A stretch of 23,041 nt of DNA, from positions 1-23,041 of the IMG/VR virus record IMGVR_UViG_3300021368_000276; one strand, 5' to 3'. Positions within the stretch are counted from its first letter, which is position 1; the number at the start of each line of letters is the position of its first letter. A program made the translations under genes and the position numbers. Shown piece by piece: positions 14,303-20,910 of the stretch. Below the pieces are notes generated by a model, which saw nothing but the letters and a program-made list of their open reading frames with translations, ran no database searches and was not told the DNA's origin. The stretch is from a virus.

Positions 14303-17300
14303 TAGTTACCCGTGAGGAGTGGTGTCATCCCAGAACCTGGGGTTATGATCTGAGGTGCTGGTGTTGTTGCACCAAACACTTTCTTAGTGAGGATCATGAC
14401 GTTGTTGCTTCCACCTTGTAAATCTTCTTCACGTTGCTGAGAACTCTCAGACTGTGATTTTAGTAGTTCACTCTTTCTATTTAGTGCGTCTTCTTCCTGT
14501 TTTATCTGTGCTGCACTGGCTCCACCACCAGCAGACACCGTGCTACCACTACTTGTTTGAGAAGGACCGTTAATATCTTTAAGGTAACTTCCCATCAATT
14601 CAGCACCACCCAAGCTATTGAAGACATCCATGATGTTAATCTTCTTGGGTTTTGGTGGTTGCGTGTCAACCGCCTGATCATTCGTCTTAGGAGTGCCATC
14701 AGGATTTGTAGCACCATCACTGGTGTTACCTGATGCATCATTAACTAATGGTGGAGAATCTCCGTACTTAGCATTAGTGTTGATAGACCTAGGTGCCTTC
14801 CACATGTACATATCATTAGGTGGCATCTGGTTATTAAAGATGCCAGGAGTCATTCTGTAATACTTACCAGGACCATCAGTCTTGTTTGCAGAACTGTTAG
14901 TCTTTTTCCAAACTCCACCTATGCCAAGTTGCCCGAATGGGTCATTTACGATCCACCCGTTATCGTCGTAACCAACCAAGAGACCCCAGTGACCACTGCC
15001 TTTGTACTTAAATCCTAGTGGTACTGGATATCCAGCATCAATCTCTTGTTTTAATACCTTATGTCCAAATGCACCAACTCTAACACCAGAGGTGTTAACA
15101 CCAAAATCTTTCAGTGCCTTCTGTTGCGGTGCTGCATTAGTTGAGTCACCATACTTCTGTCTTACTTCATTATATTGCTCTGATGATAGAGGTTTCTTAG
15201 TCAGATAACTTGTCCACATTGCCATAGTCGTGGAGTAACACTGAGTGTCACCTCTACGACCAAACTTATCATTCTTGTTTGCTCTCTGGTTCAAGTAAGG
15301 AACATTGGCGAGAACCTTACCACCTTGTGCAAGTTCTTGATCCCCTTCGCCTTCTTTCTCACCAAATCCCAGCATATTCATCAGTTTACCGATGAGTTCG
15401 CCAAGACCAGGTAACTTAGATAGTTGACTATCTAATTGACTCTTCAATCCACCAAGACCCAGAGTATTGATCAGTGCATTCTCACCATCTGCTAATGCTG
15501 GAATGAAGTCTCTGGCGAATAGGTATCCATCAAGGAACATCGATGCCACGTTAGTAGCACCAGCAGTTGCAAGACCAGCAATATCCAGAACACCTGAGAT
15601 AGATTCCAGCAGACCACCAACACTATCACCAGCAGCGAAGCGATCATATGCAAATGCTAGGTTGACGACACCACCAATAACAGGAAGAACAGCGGCAGCT
15701 CTCTTACCTAATTTACCACCAGCAGTGGCAACATTAGTAATACCTTTCTCTGAGAACAGTTTGCCTACTTTGTCATAACCAGGGATCTTCTGCAATCCCT
15801 CCATCAACTTTGCACCAACCTTATTCGCTTGCTCTATGATTGGCTCAACGAATGGTTGGACCTTAGCGACAATCTGTTCCATGAAGAACTTCTTCGCCTT
15901 GGTGCCGAGACCATCAACAGTCTCAACTGCAAAGTTCTTGATACCAGTACCAAACTTTTGGGCAGTAGCAGTGGTTGCTTCCCAGGCACTCTTCATGCCC
16001 TTGTTAGCCCAATTACCAAACTTTATTGCTTTATCGCCAATAAAATCAACACCTGCCTTAGCACCAGTCTTCAATCCCTCAACAGTATTGCTACCTGCTC
16101 TTTGAAGTTTCTGCCACCAATTTAGTTTCTTGGGTGCTTTTGTAGCAACATCAGTCGCTGTTTCTCCAAGGTCTACTGCTGTATCTACAACCTTAGTTGT
16201 TGTCTTGGCAGCATCACCAACGTTATCTACATTCTTGGCAACATTATCTACAACATTCTTAGGTGTGTTGTCAGGTAAGAGATCCAGTGGATTAGGGCAC
16301 AAACCACCCATGAGACCACCAACCAGTCCTCTCCTGCCGCGTGGACGACGGTTGCGACGACGACGGTTGTTGTCTCTACCAAACCTTCTGTCAGCAGCAT
16401 CCCTACCGTAACGTCTCTCGTATCTCTCCCTAGATCCTGTTCTACGCTTACGTCCATCAACATCAACATCAGGACCATCAAGACGACGACCATCGCGGTC
16501 GCGGTCTGGTCGCATTCCTTGTTTGTCTGCTGATGAAACTGCTTTACCAAGTCCACGCATGAACTTGACATCACCAATAAGTTTCCAAGGCATTAGGACC
16601 CTGGAAGCAGCCCAAAGTGCAGCAAGACCCCCTACAAGTTGTAGGACGCCAAACATTTGTTCAAATATCCTGGCAACACCAGTCTTCTCGGATTCTCCAA
16701 AGATATTTGTGATGCCCTTCATCACAAGGTCGATACCAAGACCTGCTAAGGCACGACTAAACGTCCATATAGCAGAGACAAATCCGAAGACCTTCTTTAA
16801 TGCTTCTCTATTTTCTTCTTTGCTTACCCAGTCCAGCAACTTCATTGCCAGAAGCGGTGCCAGAACCTTCATCAGCATAGCGCCGAGAGAGTTCAGGGGT
16901 GATAGCAGGTTCTTTAAGAACCCAAACTTACCCTTTTCTTTCTTTGCTAGTTTCTCCCCTTCTTTCTTCTTCTGTGCAGGTGCTTTCTGCTTCTCTTGTA
17001 ACTTCTCTGATGCCTTATCCTTCGCTCTTCCTTTCTTTCTACCTAAAATGTCCTCTTGCGCTTCGATGATAGAGACTTTATGCTTGTGCTCTTTCTCATC
17101 GATTTCTTTCTCACGCTGTAACGAATCCAGTTCAAATTCCGTATGAACCTGTGCGATCTCTTTGAAATCTTGTACAGCAACTCCCAAATACGAAACAGCA
17201 CCACCCAACCTATTCTTCGAGAAGACCTCGGTCCTGATTGCTTTCCCGAGGTCATCTTGCCCAGTGCTAGGTGCCTTTACGCTGATATATTTTCTTAGGG

Positions 17301-17310
17301 TTGCTGCCAT
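14302..17310 (-). CDS. Long helical tail-hub/tape-measure-like protein with C39-like peptidase domain (1002 aa)
   Basis: Residues 40-130 form a charged coiled coil ending in KASEKLQEKQK; 135-245 are hydrophobic helices, with LLDWVSKEENREALKKVF at 158-175 matching the paralogue at the same positions. Residues 268-328 are a striking Arg/Asp-rich low-complexity stretch (GRDNNRRRRNRRPRGRR). Residues 350-650 are amphipathic and Ala/Gly-rich, tape-measure-like. Residues 665-820 match the papain-like C39 peptidase pattern: VPYLNQ, Cys691 in GDTQCYSTTMAMW, His774 in GSGHWGLLVGYDDNGW and Asp790 in VNDPFG. One copy of the LGGAELMGSY linker (889-916) follows. In T4 the tape measure is gp29, near gp27; here this gene and its paralogue lie next to a gp27-like gene and after gp26, consistent with that role. 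It probably cleaves peptide cross-links during infection, but this is inference. Confidence 0.85.
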   Translation of the reverse strand: MAATLRKYISVKAPSTGQDDLGKAIRTEVFSKNRLGGAVSYLGVAVQDFKEIAQVHTEFELDSLQREKEIDEKEHKHKVSIIEAQEDILGRKKGRAKDKASEKLQEKQKAPAQKKKEGEKLAKKEKGKFGFLKNLLSPLNSLGAMLMKVLAPLLAMKLLDWVSKEENREALKKVFGFVSAIWTFSRALAGLGIDLVMKGITNIFGESEKTGVARIFEQMFGVLQLVGGLAALWAASRVLMPWKLIGDVKFMRGLGKAVSSADKQGMRPDRDRDGRRLDGPDVDVDGRKRRTGSRERYERRYGRDAADRRFGRDNNRRRRNRRPRGRRGLVGGLMGGLCPNPLDLLPDNTPKNVVDNVAKNVDNVGDAAKTTTKVVDTAVDLGETATDVATKAPKKLNWWQKLQRAGSNTVEGLKTGAKAGVDFIGDKAIKFGNWANKGMKSAWEATTATAQKFGTGIKNFAVETVDGLGTKAKKFFMEQIVAKVQPFVEPIIEQANKVGAKLMEGLQKIPGYDKVGKLFSEKGITNVATAGGKLGKRAAAVLPVIGGVVNLAFAYDRFAAGDSVGGLLESISGVLDIAGLATAGATNVASMFLDGYLFARDFIPALADGENALINTLGLGGLKSQLDSQLSKLPGLGELIGKLMNMLGFGEKEGEGDQELAQGGKVLANVPYLNQRANKNDKFGRRGDTQCYSTTMAMWTSYLTKKPLSSEQYNEVRQKYGDSTNAAPQQKALKDFGVNTSGVRVGAFGHKVLKQEIDAGYPVPLGFKYKGSGHWGLLVGYDDNGWIVNDPFGQLGIGGVWKKTNSSANKTDGPGKYYRMTPGIFNNQMPPNDMYMWKAPRSINTNAKYGDSPPLVNDASGNTSDGATNPDGTPKTNDQAVDTQPPKPKKINIMDVFNSLGGAELMGSYLKDINGPSQTSSGSTVSAGGGASAAQIKQEEDALNRKSELLKSQSESSQQREEDLQGGSNNVMILTKKVFGATTPAPQIITPGSGMTPLLTGN
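14563..14646 (-). repeat. Linker motif copy 1 (LGGAELMGSY unit) in the 1002-aa protein
   Basis: Encodes KKINIMDVFNSLGGAELMGS at residues 889-908 and continues YLKDINGP, C-terminal to the peptidase-like domain. Nearly the same DNA sequence occurs at 11828-11911. Confidence 0.85.
14851..15318 (-). other. C39-like (papain-fold) peptidase domain of the 1002-aa protein
   Basis: Codes for residues 665-820, with Cys691, His774 and Asp790 in the order and spacing of bacterial C39-type and related cysteine peptidases. All three candidate catalytic residues are intact. Confidence 0.7.
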
Positions 17311-17495
17311 TAGAGTGGTACACTACCGTTTTGTTTGTTCATACGTCGCTCTTCTTCCTGCAAGTAAGCAAGTAGAAGGTTGACATAAACATCACGTTCC
17401 CATGGCATCATATTTTCTAGTTCAGTCAAACTGTACTTGTGATGCTGCATCAATGCAAAGTTAGTCTTATAATGATTCATAAGACTATCGTGCAT
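17310..17495 (-). CDS. Short ORF after gp26, likely expressed as a -1 frameshift extension of gp26
   Basis: This frame encodes a 61-residue helical segment: MHDSLMNHYKTNFALMQHHK, then YSLTELENMMPWERDVYVNL and LLAYLQEEERR. The E-L-E-x-M-P-W-E-R-x-x-Y-x-x-x-L pattern is typical of the second (T-like) half of phage tail-assembly chaperones. Its reading frame is -1 relative to gp26 and stays open through the end of gp26. The ATG at 17495 lies 5 bases beyond the gp26 stop and has no ribosome site. Together with the slippery heptamer TTTTTTC before the gp26 stop, this points to a gp26-extension fusion of about 297 residues, as in lambda gpG/gpGT. Independent initiation at ATG 17495 or TTG 17498 cannot be excluded. 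The end couples to the 1002-residue gene by TAATG. Confidence 0.8.
   Translation of the reverse strand: MHDSLMNHYKTNFALMQHHKYSLTELENMMPWERDVYVNLLLAYLQEEERRMNKQNGSVPL
17462..17487 (-). other. Stem-loop downstream of the slippery site
   Basis: TAGTCTTAT and ATAAGACTA are exact inverted repeats of 9 bases separated by an 8-base loop. The stem is AT-rich, so its stability is modest. It lies within the short ORF, 19 bases after the heptamer, longer than the 5-9 bases usual for a stimulator. Confidence 0.6.
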
Positions 17496-17528
17496 CAATG
17501 CTACCCGAAAAAACTTGCTAGACCCTCC
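17479..17528 (-). promoter_or_regulatory. Candidate programmed -1 frameshift cassette (SD-like, slippery heptamer, hairpin)
   Basis: Reading leftward: GGAGGG (plus 17523-17528) is followed after 9 bases by TTTTTTC (17507-17513), positioned in the gp26 frame as AG-T TTT TTC and then GGG TAG stop. About 19 bases further on is a 9-bp perfect stem with an 8-base loop (17462-17487, partly outside this span). Slipping by -1 enters the downstream short ORF. The three elements and their order match the dnaX-type frameshift signal and the frameshift in tail chaperone genes. Confidence 0.75.
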
Positions 17529-18202
17529 AACAACACTTCATTCTCTACTCCTGTTTTAGGATTAGTAACGAAGATAGTGTGGGATAGTTTTGGCATAGTT
17601 TCAAAGAACTTCTGAATCTGAGCAAACTGCTCATTGTTCATTTCACCGATGAATTCAGTTGCTTCTTTCTTAGTGAAAGAATCATAGATTTCATCACCTT
17701 CATATACTTTATCAATACAGTCAGCAGCAAGTGCGAACACGTCATCAAGTGATGGATCATCAGTCATGTTACGTTCAACGAAAACATCCAGAGCAGGATA
17801 TTTCATTTGAATCTTGACATCATCACTGAGTTTGACAATCTTTTTGTGATCCTTAGGAACGTTGACTTCAACCGCATTAAGGTCAAGTTCAACATCTACC
17901 TCAGTTTCACCGTCATCTTGACAAACGACTTTGAATTCGCTGACCTCACCGACCGCCTTAGAACGGATCTGCAAGAACAGATATTCCAACTCAAATGTAG
18001 GGAGATCATCAACAGATTTTAGGTCTGTGCAGTTTTTAAGAATAGTCTTAACTGCTTTGATCATCTCTTTCTCCTTCTGACTCTCCATGGCGAGGTAGAG
18101 GAGTTTCTCTTCTTTTACGAGGAATGGTCGGAAATTGACTTTCTGACCACTAACAGGCAGAGTACAATCATACTCTGGCACAGCAAGTTTTGGTAAAGGC
18201 AT
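17501..18202 (-). CDS. gp26: gp26-like baseplate hub/tail chaperone protein (233 aa)
   Basis: The 233-residue protein fits the T4 gp26 family: MPLPKLAVPEYDCTLPVSGQ and VNFRPFLVKEEKLLYLAMES at the start, then ILKNCTDLKSVDDLPTFELE and YLFLQIRSKAVGEVSEF. The second half is acidic with helices and ends EGLASFFG. In T4, gp26 is needed for hub assembly; related proteins in other phages act as tail-assembly chaperones for the tape measure. Here it is followed by a -1-frame short ORF and the two tape-measure-like proteins, which supports the chaperone view. A late promoter (18224-18231) lies 21 bases upstream of ATG 18202. No strong ribosome site is visible in the short leader. Confidence 0.85.
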   Translation of the reverse strand: MPLPKLAVPEYDCTLPVSGQKVNFRPFLVKEEKLLYLAMESQKEKEMIKAVKTILKNCTDLKSVDDLPTFELEYLFLQIRSKAVGEVSEFKVVCQDDGETEVDVELDLNAVEVNVPKDHKKIVKLSDDVKIQMKYPALDVFVERNMTDDPSLDDVFALAADCIDKVYEGDEIYDSFTKKEATEFIGEMNNEQFAQIQKFFETMPKLSHTIFVTNPKTGVENEVLLEGLASFFG

Positions 18203-18223
18203 AATGATAGATTACGATAAAAT

Positions 18224-18231
18224 TATTTATA
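18224..18231 (-). promoter_or_regulatory. T4-type late promoter (exact TATAAATA) before gp26
   Basis: Exact TATAAATA reading leftward, 21 bases before ATG 18202. Bases 3-5 are the TAA stop codon (18229-18227) of the gp54-like gene. Confidence 0.8.
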
Positions 18232-18967
18232 CACTATATCGCTGAACGTCTGGGTTACCCGAACCTTCAACTCGTAGTCGTACTTCTTCCCAGGTAAAGG
18301 CAGCTTGTTTCTGCTTATGTTTGAGAGTCTTAGGACTAACAGGATCCATTCTATATCTCTCAAAGTAAAACTCAACTTCCATGATCAGTAAACTCGTTTG
18401 TTCGTTATCGAGAGTCATAGTGCTGACATTTACTGGAAATGCACCATATATTTGATATACAGCAGTTGACTGCATTGGGTTCAATGCGCCTTTATGCTCT
18501 TTATCCTTCTGATCGTTGTTGTCGTTGATAATTCTGAAATTGGCACCGCTTTCCCATTTTACAATAGACATGTCGGTGACGTAATCGTCATAGAATCCAA
18601 CAGTATTGTCAGAATCAGAAGCAGCGTAGTGCATCCATCTCTCAAAGAACTTTCTATGACTTTGATCCTTAGTTACAAGGAACGATACATTCATAGAGGA
18701 GTTCGTCTGTCCAGTAGCGAAACGACGAATCATACCAAAGTTATTAACCTCACCAGTGGTAACTGCTCTACTAGGTACAGTCACTGAATTAGCAAAGTAA
18801 TTGACATTCTGAACAAACTCTCTGGTCTCAGAATTTATCCTACCAAAGTCACTTGCCATAAAGACAGGAGGTGGCAGACGGAATTCCCACAGATTACTCG
18901 TAGCAGGTGCCAACCTGTTAGTGGCAATCTCTGCCCTGAATTGATTAAATCTATTAGGATTTCCCAT
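18227..18967 (-). CDS. gp54: gp54-like baseplate tail-tube initiator (246 aa)
   Basis: The sequence has the tail-tube fold pattern shared by gp19, gp48 and gp54: an N-terminal LWEFRLPPPVF strand, VNYFANSVTVPSRAVTTGEV, then a long helix (TKDQSHRKFFERWMHYAA) and a final strand set YQIYGAFPVNVSTMTLD with LLIMEVEFYFERYRM. Its length is between tube protein and T4 gp54 (about 320). The start at 18967 (MGNPNRFNQ) gives a TAATG overlap with the gene upstream; a longer in-frame start five codons earlier is less likely. In T4, gp54 sits on gp48 and starts tube polymerisation. Here gp48 is on the opposite strand about 0.9 kb away. Confidence 0.8.
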   Translation of the reverse strand: MGNPNRFNQFRAEIATNRLAPATSNLWEFRLPPPVFMASDFGRINSETREFVQNVNYFANSVTVPSRAVTTGEVNNFGMIRRFATGQTNSSMNVSFLVTKDQSHRKFFERWMHYAASDSDNTVGFYDDYVTDMSIVKWESGANFRIINDNNDQKDKEHKGALNPMQSTAVYQIYGAFPVNVSTMTLDNEQTSLLIMEVEFYFERYRMDPVSPKTLKHKQKQAAFTWEEVRLRVEGSGNPDVQRYSV

Positions 18968-19434
18968 TAGAGTCTGGACCAAATAAAACTACTAGGCACA
19001 TCTATCCTCATACCTGCTCTTCTCATTGTAAATTGTTCTAGTGGTAGAGGAGTCATATCGATAAGGTCTTCACGCCGAACAGTTTTGATGTTACTAGCAT
19101 TTGACATAAAGTATTTATGATGGCAACGGGAAGGATATGAAACAGACCCACCACCCCATGACTTTGCTACGCTTCTACGTGCATCTGGTCTAAGATAATG
19201 CAAGTTTCCACCTGAGAACTGTAAGTTCTGCATATCTATGTCAGTAATCAGCACCATAGGGAATCTGTCATAGAAGGGTAGTTTCTCAGTAGCAGCAGCA
19301 TATGCATAGTAGATTACATCACCCACCTTGAAACCTGTGGAGTCTTGTAACCCATAGAATGCCTGAGAGCGATACCAGTCCTTAGACTTCTTCTTCCCTC
19401 CTGCTAAATCTTTGATATCAGTAAAAATACTCAT
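18967..19434 (-). CDS. Conserved-looking phage protein of unknown function (155 aa)
   Basis: The product has a basic N-terminus (KDLAGGKKKSKDWYRSQAF) and a central motif GDVIYYAYAAATEKLPFYDR followed by FPMVLIT and NLHYLRPDARR. The pairing of LPFYDxFPMVL with a later LHYL-P is familiar from many T4-like and other marine phages, but I cannot attach a T4 name with confidence. The motif suggests a small beta-barrel. It lies between gp4 and gp54 with ATGA and TAATG overlaps, so it is likely made late with structural genes. It could be a virion or connector-associated protein. Confidence 0.8.
   Translation of the reverse strand: MSIFTDIKDLAGGKKKSKDWYRSQAFYGLQDSTGFKVGDVIYYAYAAATEKLPFYDRFPMVLITDIDMQNLQFSGGNLHYLRPDARRSVAKSWGGGSVSYPSRCHHKYFMSNASNIKTVRREDLIDMTPLPLEQFTMRRAGMRIDVPSSFIWSRL
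19112..19119 (-). promoter_or_regulatory. Possible late promoter (CATAAATA) upstream of gp54
   Basis: CATAAATA reads leftward within the 155-residue gene, about 145 bases before ATG 18967. It has one mismatch to TATAAATA and lies inside coding sequence (His-Lys-Tyr codons), so it may be chance. Confidence 0.4.
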
Positions 19435-19865
19435 ACCTTTAACTCGTTTTCTGTAAGGATCTTGAACGTCATGCGCCTGTCTTTACAATACTCCTGTGCT
19501 GCCTTCCACTTTGCCTCGTTGACAGCATAGGTCTTCACTTCACTTAGATACTGTTTTGTGATTCTCTTTTTCTTCTTGGGCGGAGCACATTGCGACTTCG
19601 GTTTAATCTCGATAATGAACTTCTGAGACCTTCCGTCCCTGGTTCTTGCTCGGACATAGAAGTCGGGAAAATAGCGATGAACCCGATTATCAACAGGAGA
19701 AATGTAGGGGATGACAATTTCTTCCGAACCCCATTCAACAATGTTTTCATTTTTGTCACACCAAACCATGAACTTTCTTTCCCATAAACTCCTATAAATA
19801 ATGTTTGTAGGGTCCCCTTTATATTTTTGTCTATTTGACGGACGGTATTTTCCCGAGTAACTCAT
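19431..19865 (-). CDS. gp4: gp4-like head completion protein (144 aa)
   Basis: The start at 19865 gives MSYSGKYRPSNRQKYKGDPT, matching the usual N-terminus of T4-like gp4; an upstream in-frame extension would add 22 residues with no family similarity. The body shows SLWERKFMVWCDKN, EWGSEEIVIPY, HRYFPDFYV and FIIEIKPKSQ, with Pro67-Asp68 and Glu86-x-Lys88 in a PD-(D/E)xK nuclease-like arrangement and Glu29 in SLWER. gp4 closes filled heads before tail attachment in T4. The first codon shares CATG with the divergent gp48 start. No ribosome site is evident, and the only late-promoter-like sequence upstream is a TATAAATC at 20058-20065. Confidence 0.85.
   Translation of the reverse strand: MSYSGKYRPSNRQKYKGDPTNIIYRSLWERKFMVWCDKNENIVEWGSEEIVIPYISPVDNRVHRYFPDFYVRARTRDGRSQKFIIEIKPKSQCAPPKKKKRITKQYLSEVKTYAVNEAKWKAAQEYCKDRRMTFKILTENELKV
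19793..19800 (+). promoter_or_regulatory. T4-type late promoter (exact TATAAATA) for gp48-gp53
   Basis: Exact TATAAATA (preceded by CC) on the plus strand, inside the antisense gp4 coding region, 63 bases before ATG 19864 of gp48. It is the only plausible late promoter for the plus-strand pair. Confidence 0.8.
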
Positions 19866-20910
19866 GGCAAGTAATAGATTGATGTATCCGCTAATCGCCC
19901 CTAGGGGTGGAGTGGGTTCTGATGGAGCCATATCGAGGAATTCACGATATCCTACTAAGGTAATGGATTACCTTAAATTCACCATCTATGAGTCAGATGA
20001 GAATTCTAACTCATATACTTATGCAGGTAAAGGCAAGGGTGGTGGCGATAAGAAAAAGATTTATAAGACAGTATACCTCTATTTACCACATCAACTAACT
20101 GAAACTTTTAATACGTCATACGATAGAGCAGCACTAGGTCCTTTTGGATCAGCAGCAGTTGATGCTGTCTCTGGTAGAGGCGACATGGATACATTTACCA
20201 AAGCAATCCAAGATGGTGCTCAATCGGGTAAGTCACAGGTTGCATTTGGTGCTGTTTCTGGTATCTTTAATGGTTTGTCTGGTGCTATTGGAGTAGATGG
20301 TAACATCAGTAAGAACCAACTGGCAGCACTAGCGAAAGGTAAGGTATTCAACCCATATGAAGAAACCGTCTTCCGTGGTGTGAACTATCGTCAGCACAGT
20401 TTTGACTTCGACATGGCACCTCGTAATGGTGATGAAGCAAGTGCAATTAGAGATATTATTCTAACTCTTAGAGATTCGATGTTGCCAGGTACATCTGGTA
20501 AAGCTGCCGAATGGTTGACTGTACCTAGATTCTTCCGTACTGAGATTGTTAGATATACTCCTGGTAAGTTAGGCAATCAGAGTGGTAATAAAATTAGCAG
20601 ACCTCAAACTCTTGCAACTCTGTTGACCTATCCTGTCAACATGGTGCTGACTGGATTACAGGTAAACATGACTCCTTCTGGGCAAAACAATTCCATTAGA
20701 CGTGGTAATGATCTCGAAGACTACGGTCCTGCAATGTACAAAATGTCCCTAACCTTCGACGAGACTGCATTCATTACTCGCGGTATGTACAACACCAAGG
20801 GTAAGAAAACAGGAAACGAGCAAATCCAACCTCCAAATAGTTTCACCTTACCTGATGACGCTTTCCCATCAATCGGAACTGGCGACACTAACTACTTCGA
20901 CTTCACCTAA
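19864..20910 (+). CDS. gp48: gp48-like baseplate tail-tube cap/junction protein (348 aa)
   Basis: The protein shows the gp48 pattern: YPLIAPRGG at the start, then DYLKFTIYE at 34-42, VYLYLPHQLTETF, a Gly/Ala-rich region near 87-150, and NPYEETVFRGVNYRQHSFDF with MAPRNGDEASAIRDIILTLR, the strongest tail-tube-junction motif. Residues after 215 contain PRFFRTEIVRYTPG. Length is close to T4 gp48 (364). It begins on the same CATG as divergent gp4, with a weak GAG element upstream; ATG at 19882 or 19963 are in-frame alternatives, but neither has a better ribosome site. A late promoter is at 19793-19800. Its stop overlaps gp53 as TAATG. Confidence 0.85.
   Translation: MASNRLMYPLIAPRGGVGSDGAISRNSRYPTKVMDYLKFTIYESDENSNSYTYAGKGKGGGDKKKIYKTVYLYLPHQLTETFNTSYDRAALGPFGSAAVDAVSGRGDMDTFTKAIQDGAQSGKSQVAFGAVSGIFNGLSGAIGVDGNISKNQLAALAKGKVFNPYEETVFRGVNYRQHSFDFDMAPRNGDEASAIRDIILTLRDSMLPGTSGKAAEWLTVPRFFRTEIVRYTPGKLGNQSGNKISRPQTLATLLTYPVNMVLTGLQVNMTPSGQNNSIRRGNDLEDYGPAMYKMSLTFDETAFITRGMYNTKGKKTGNEQIQPPNSFTLPDDAFPSIGTGDTNYFDFT

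Noticed and set aside
16523-17146. Plus-strand open frame of 207 codons
   Set aside because: Antisense of the 1002-aa gene; the Phe/Ser-rich end is the complement of Lys/Glu-rich coiled-coil codons.
20058-20065. TATAAATC on the minus strand as a late promoter for gp4
   Set aside because: Mismatch at the last base and about 190 bases upstream, within gp48 coding sequence; not strong enough to list.
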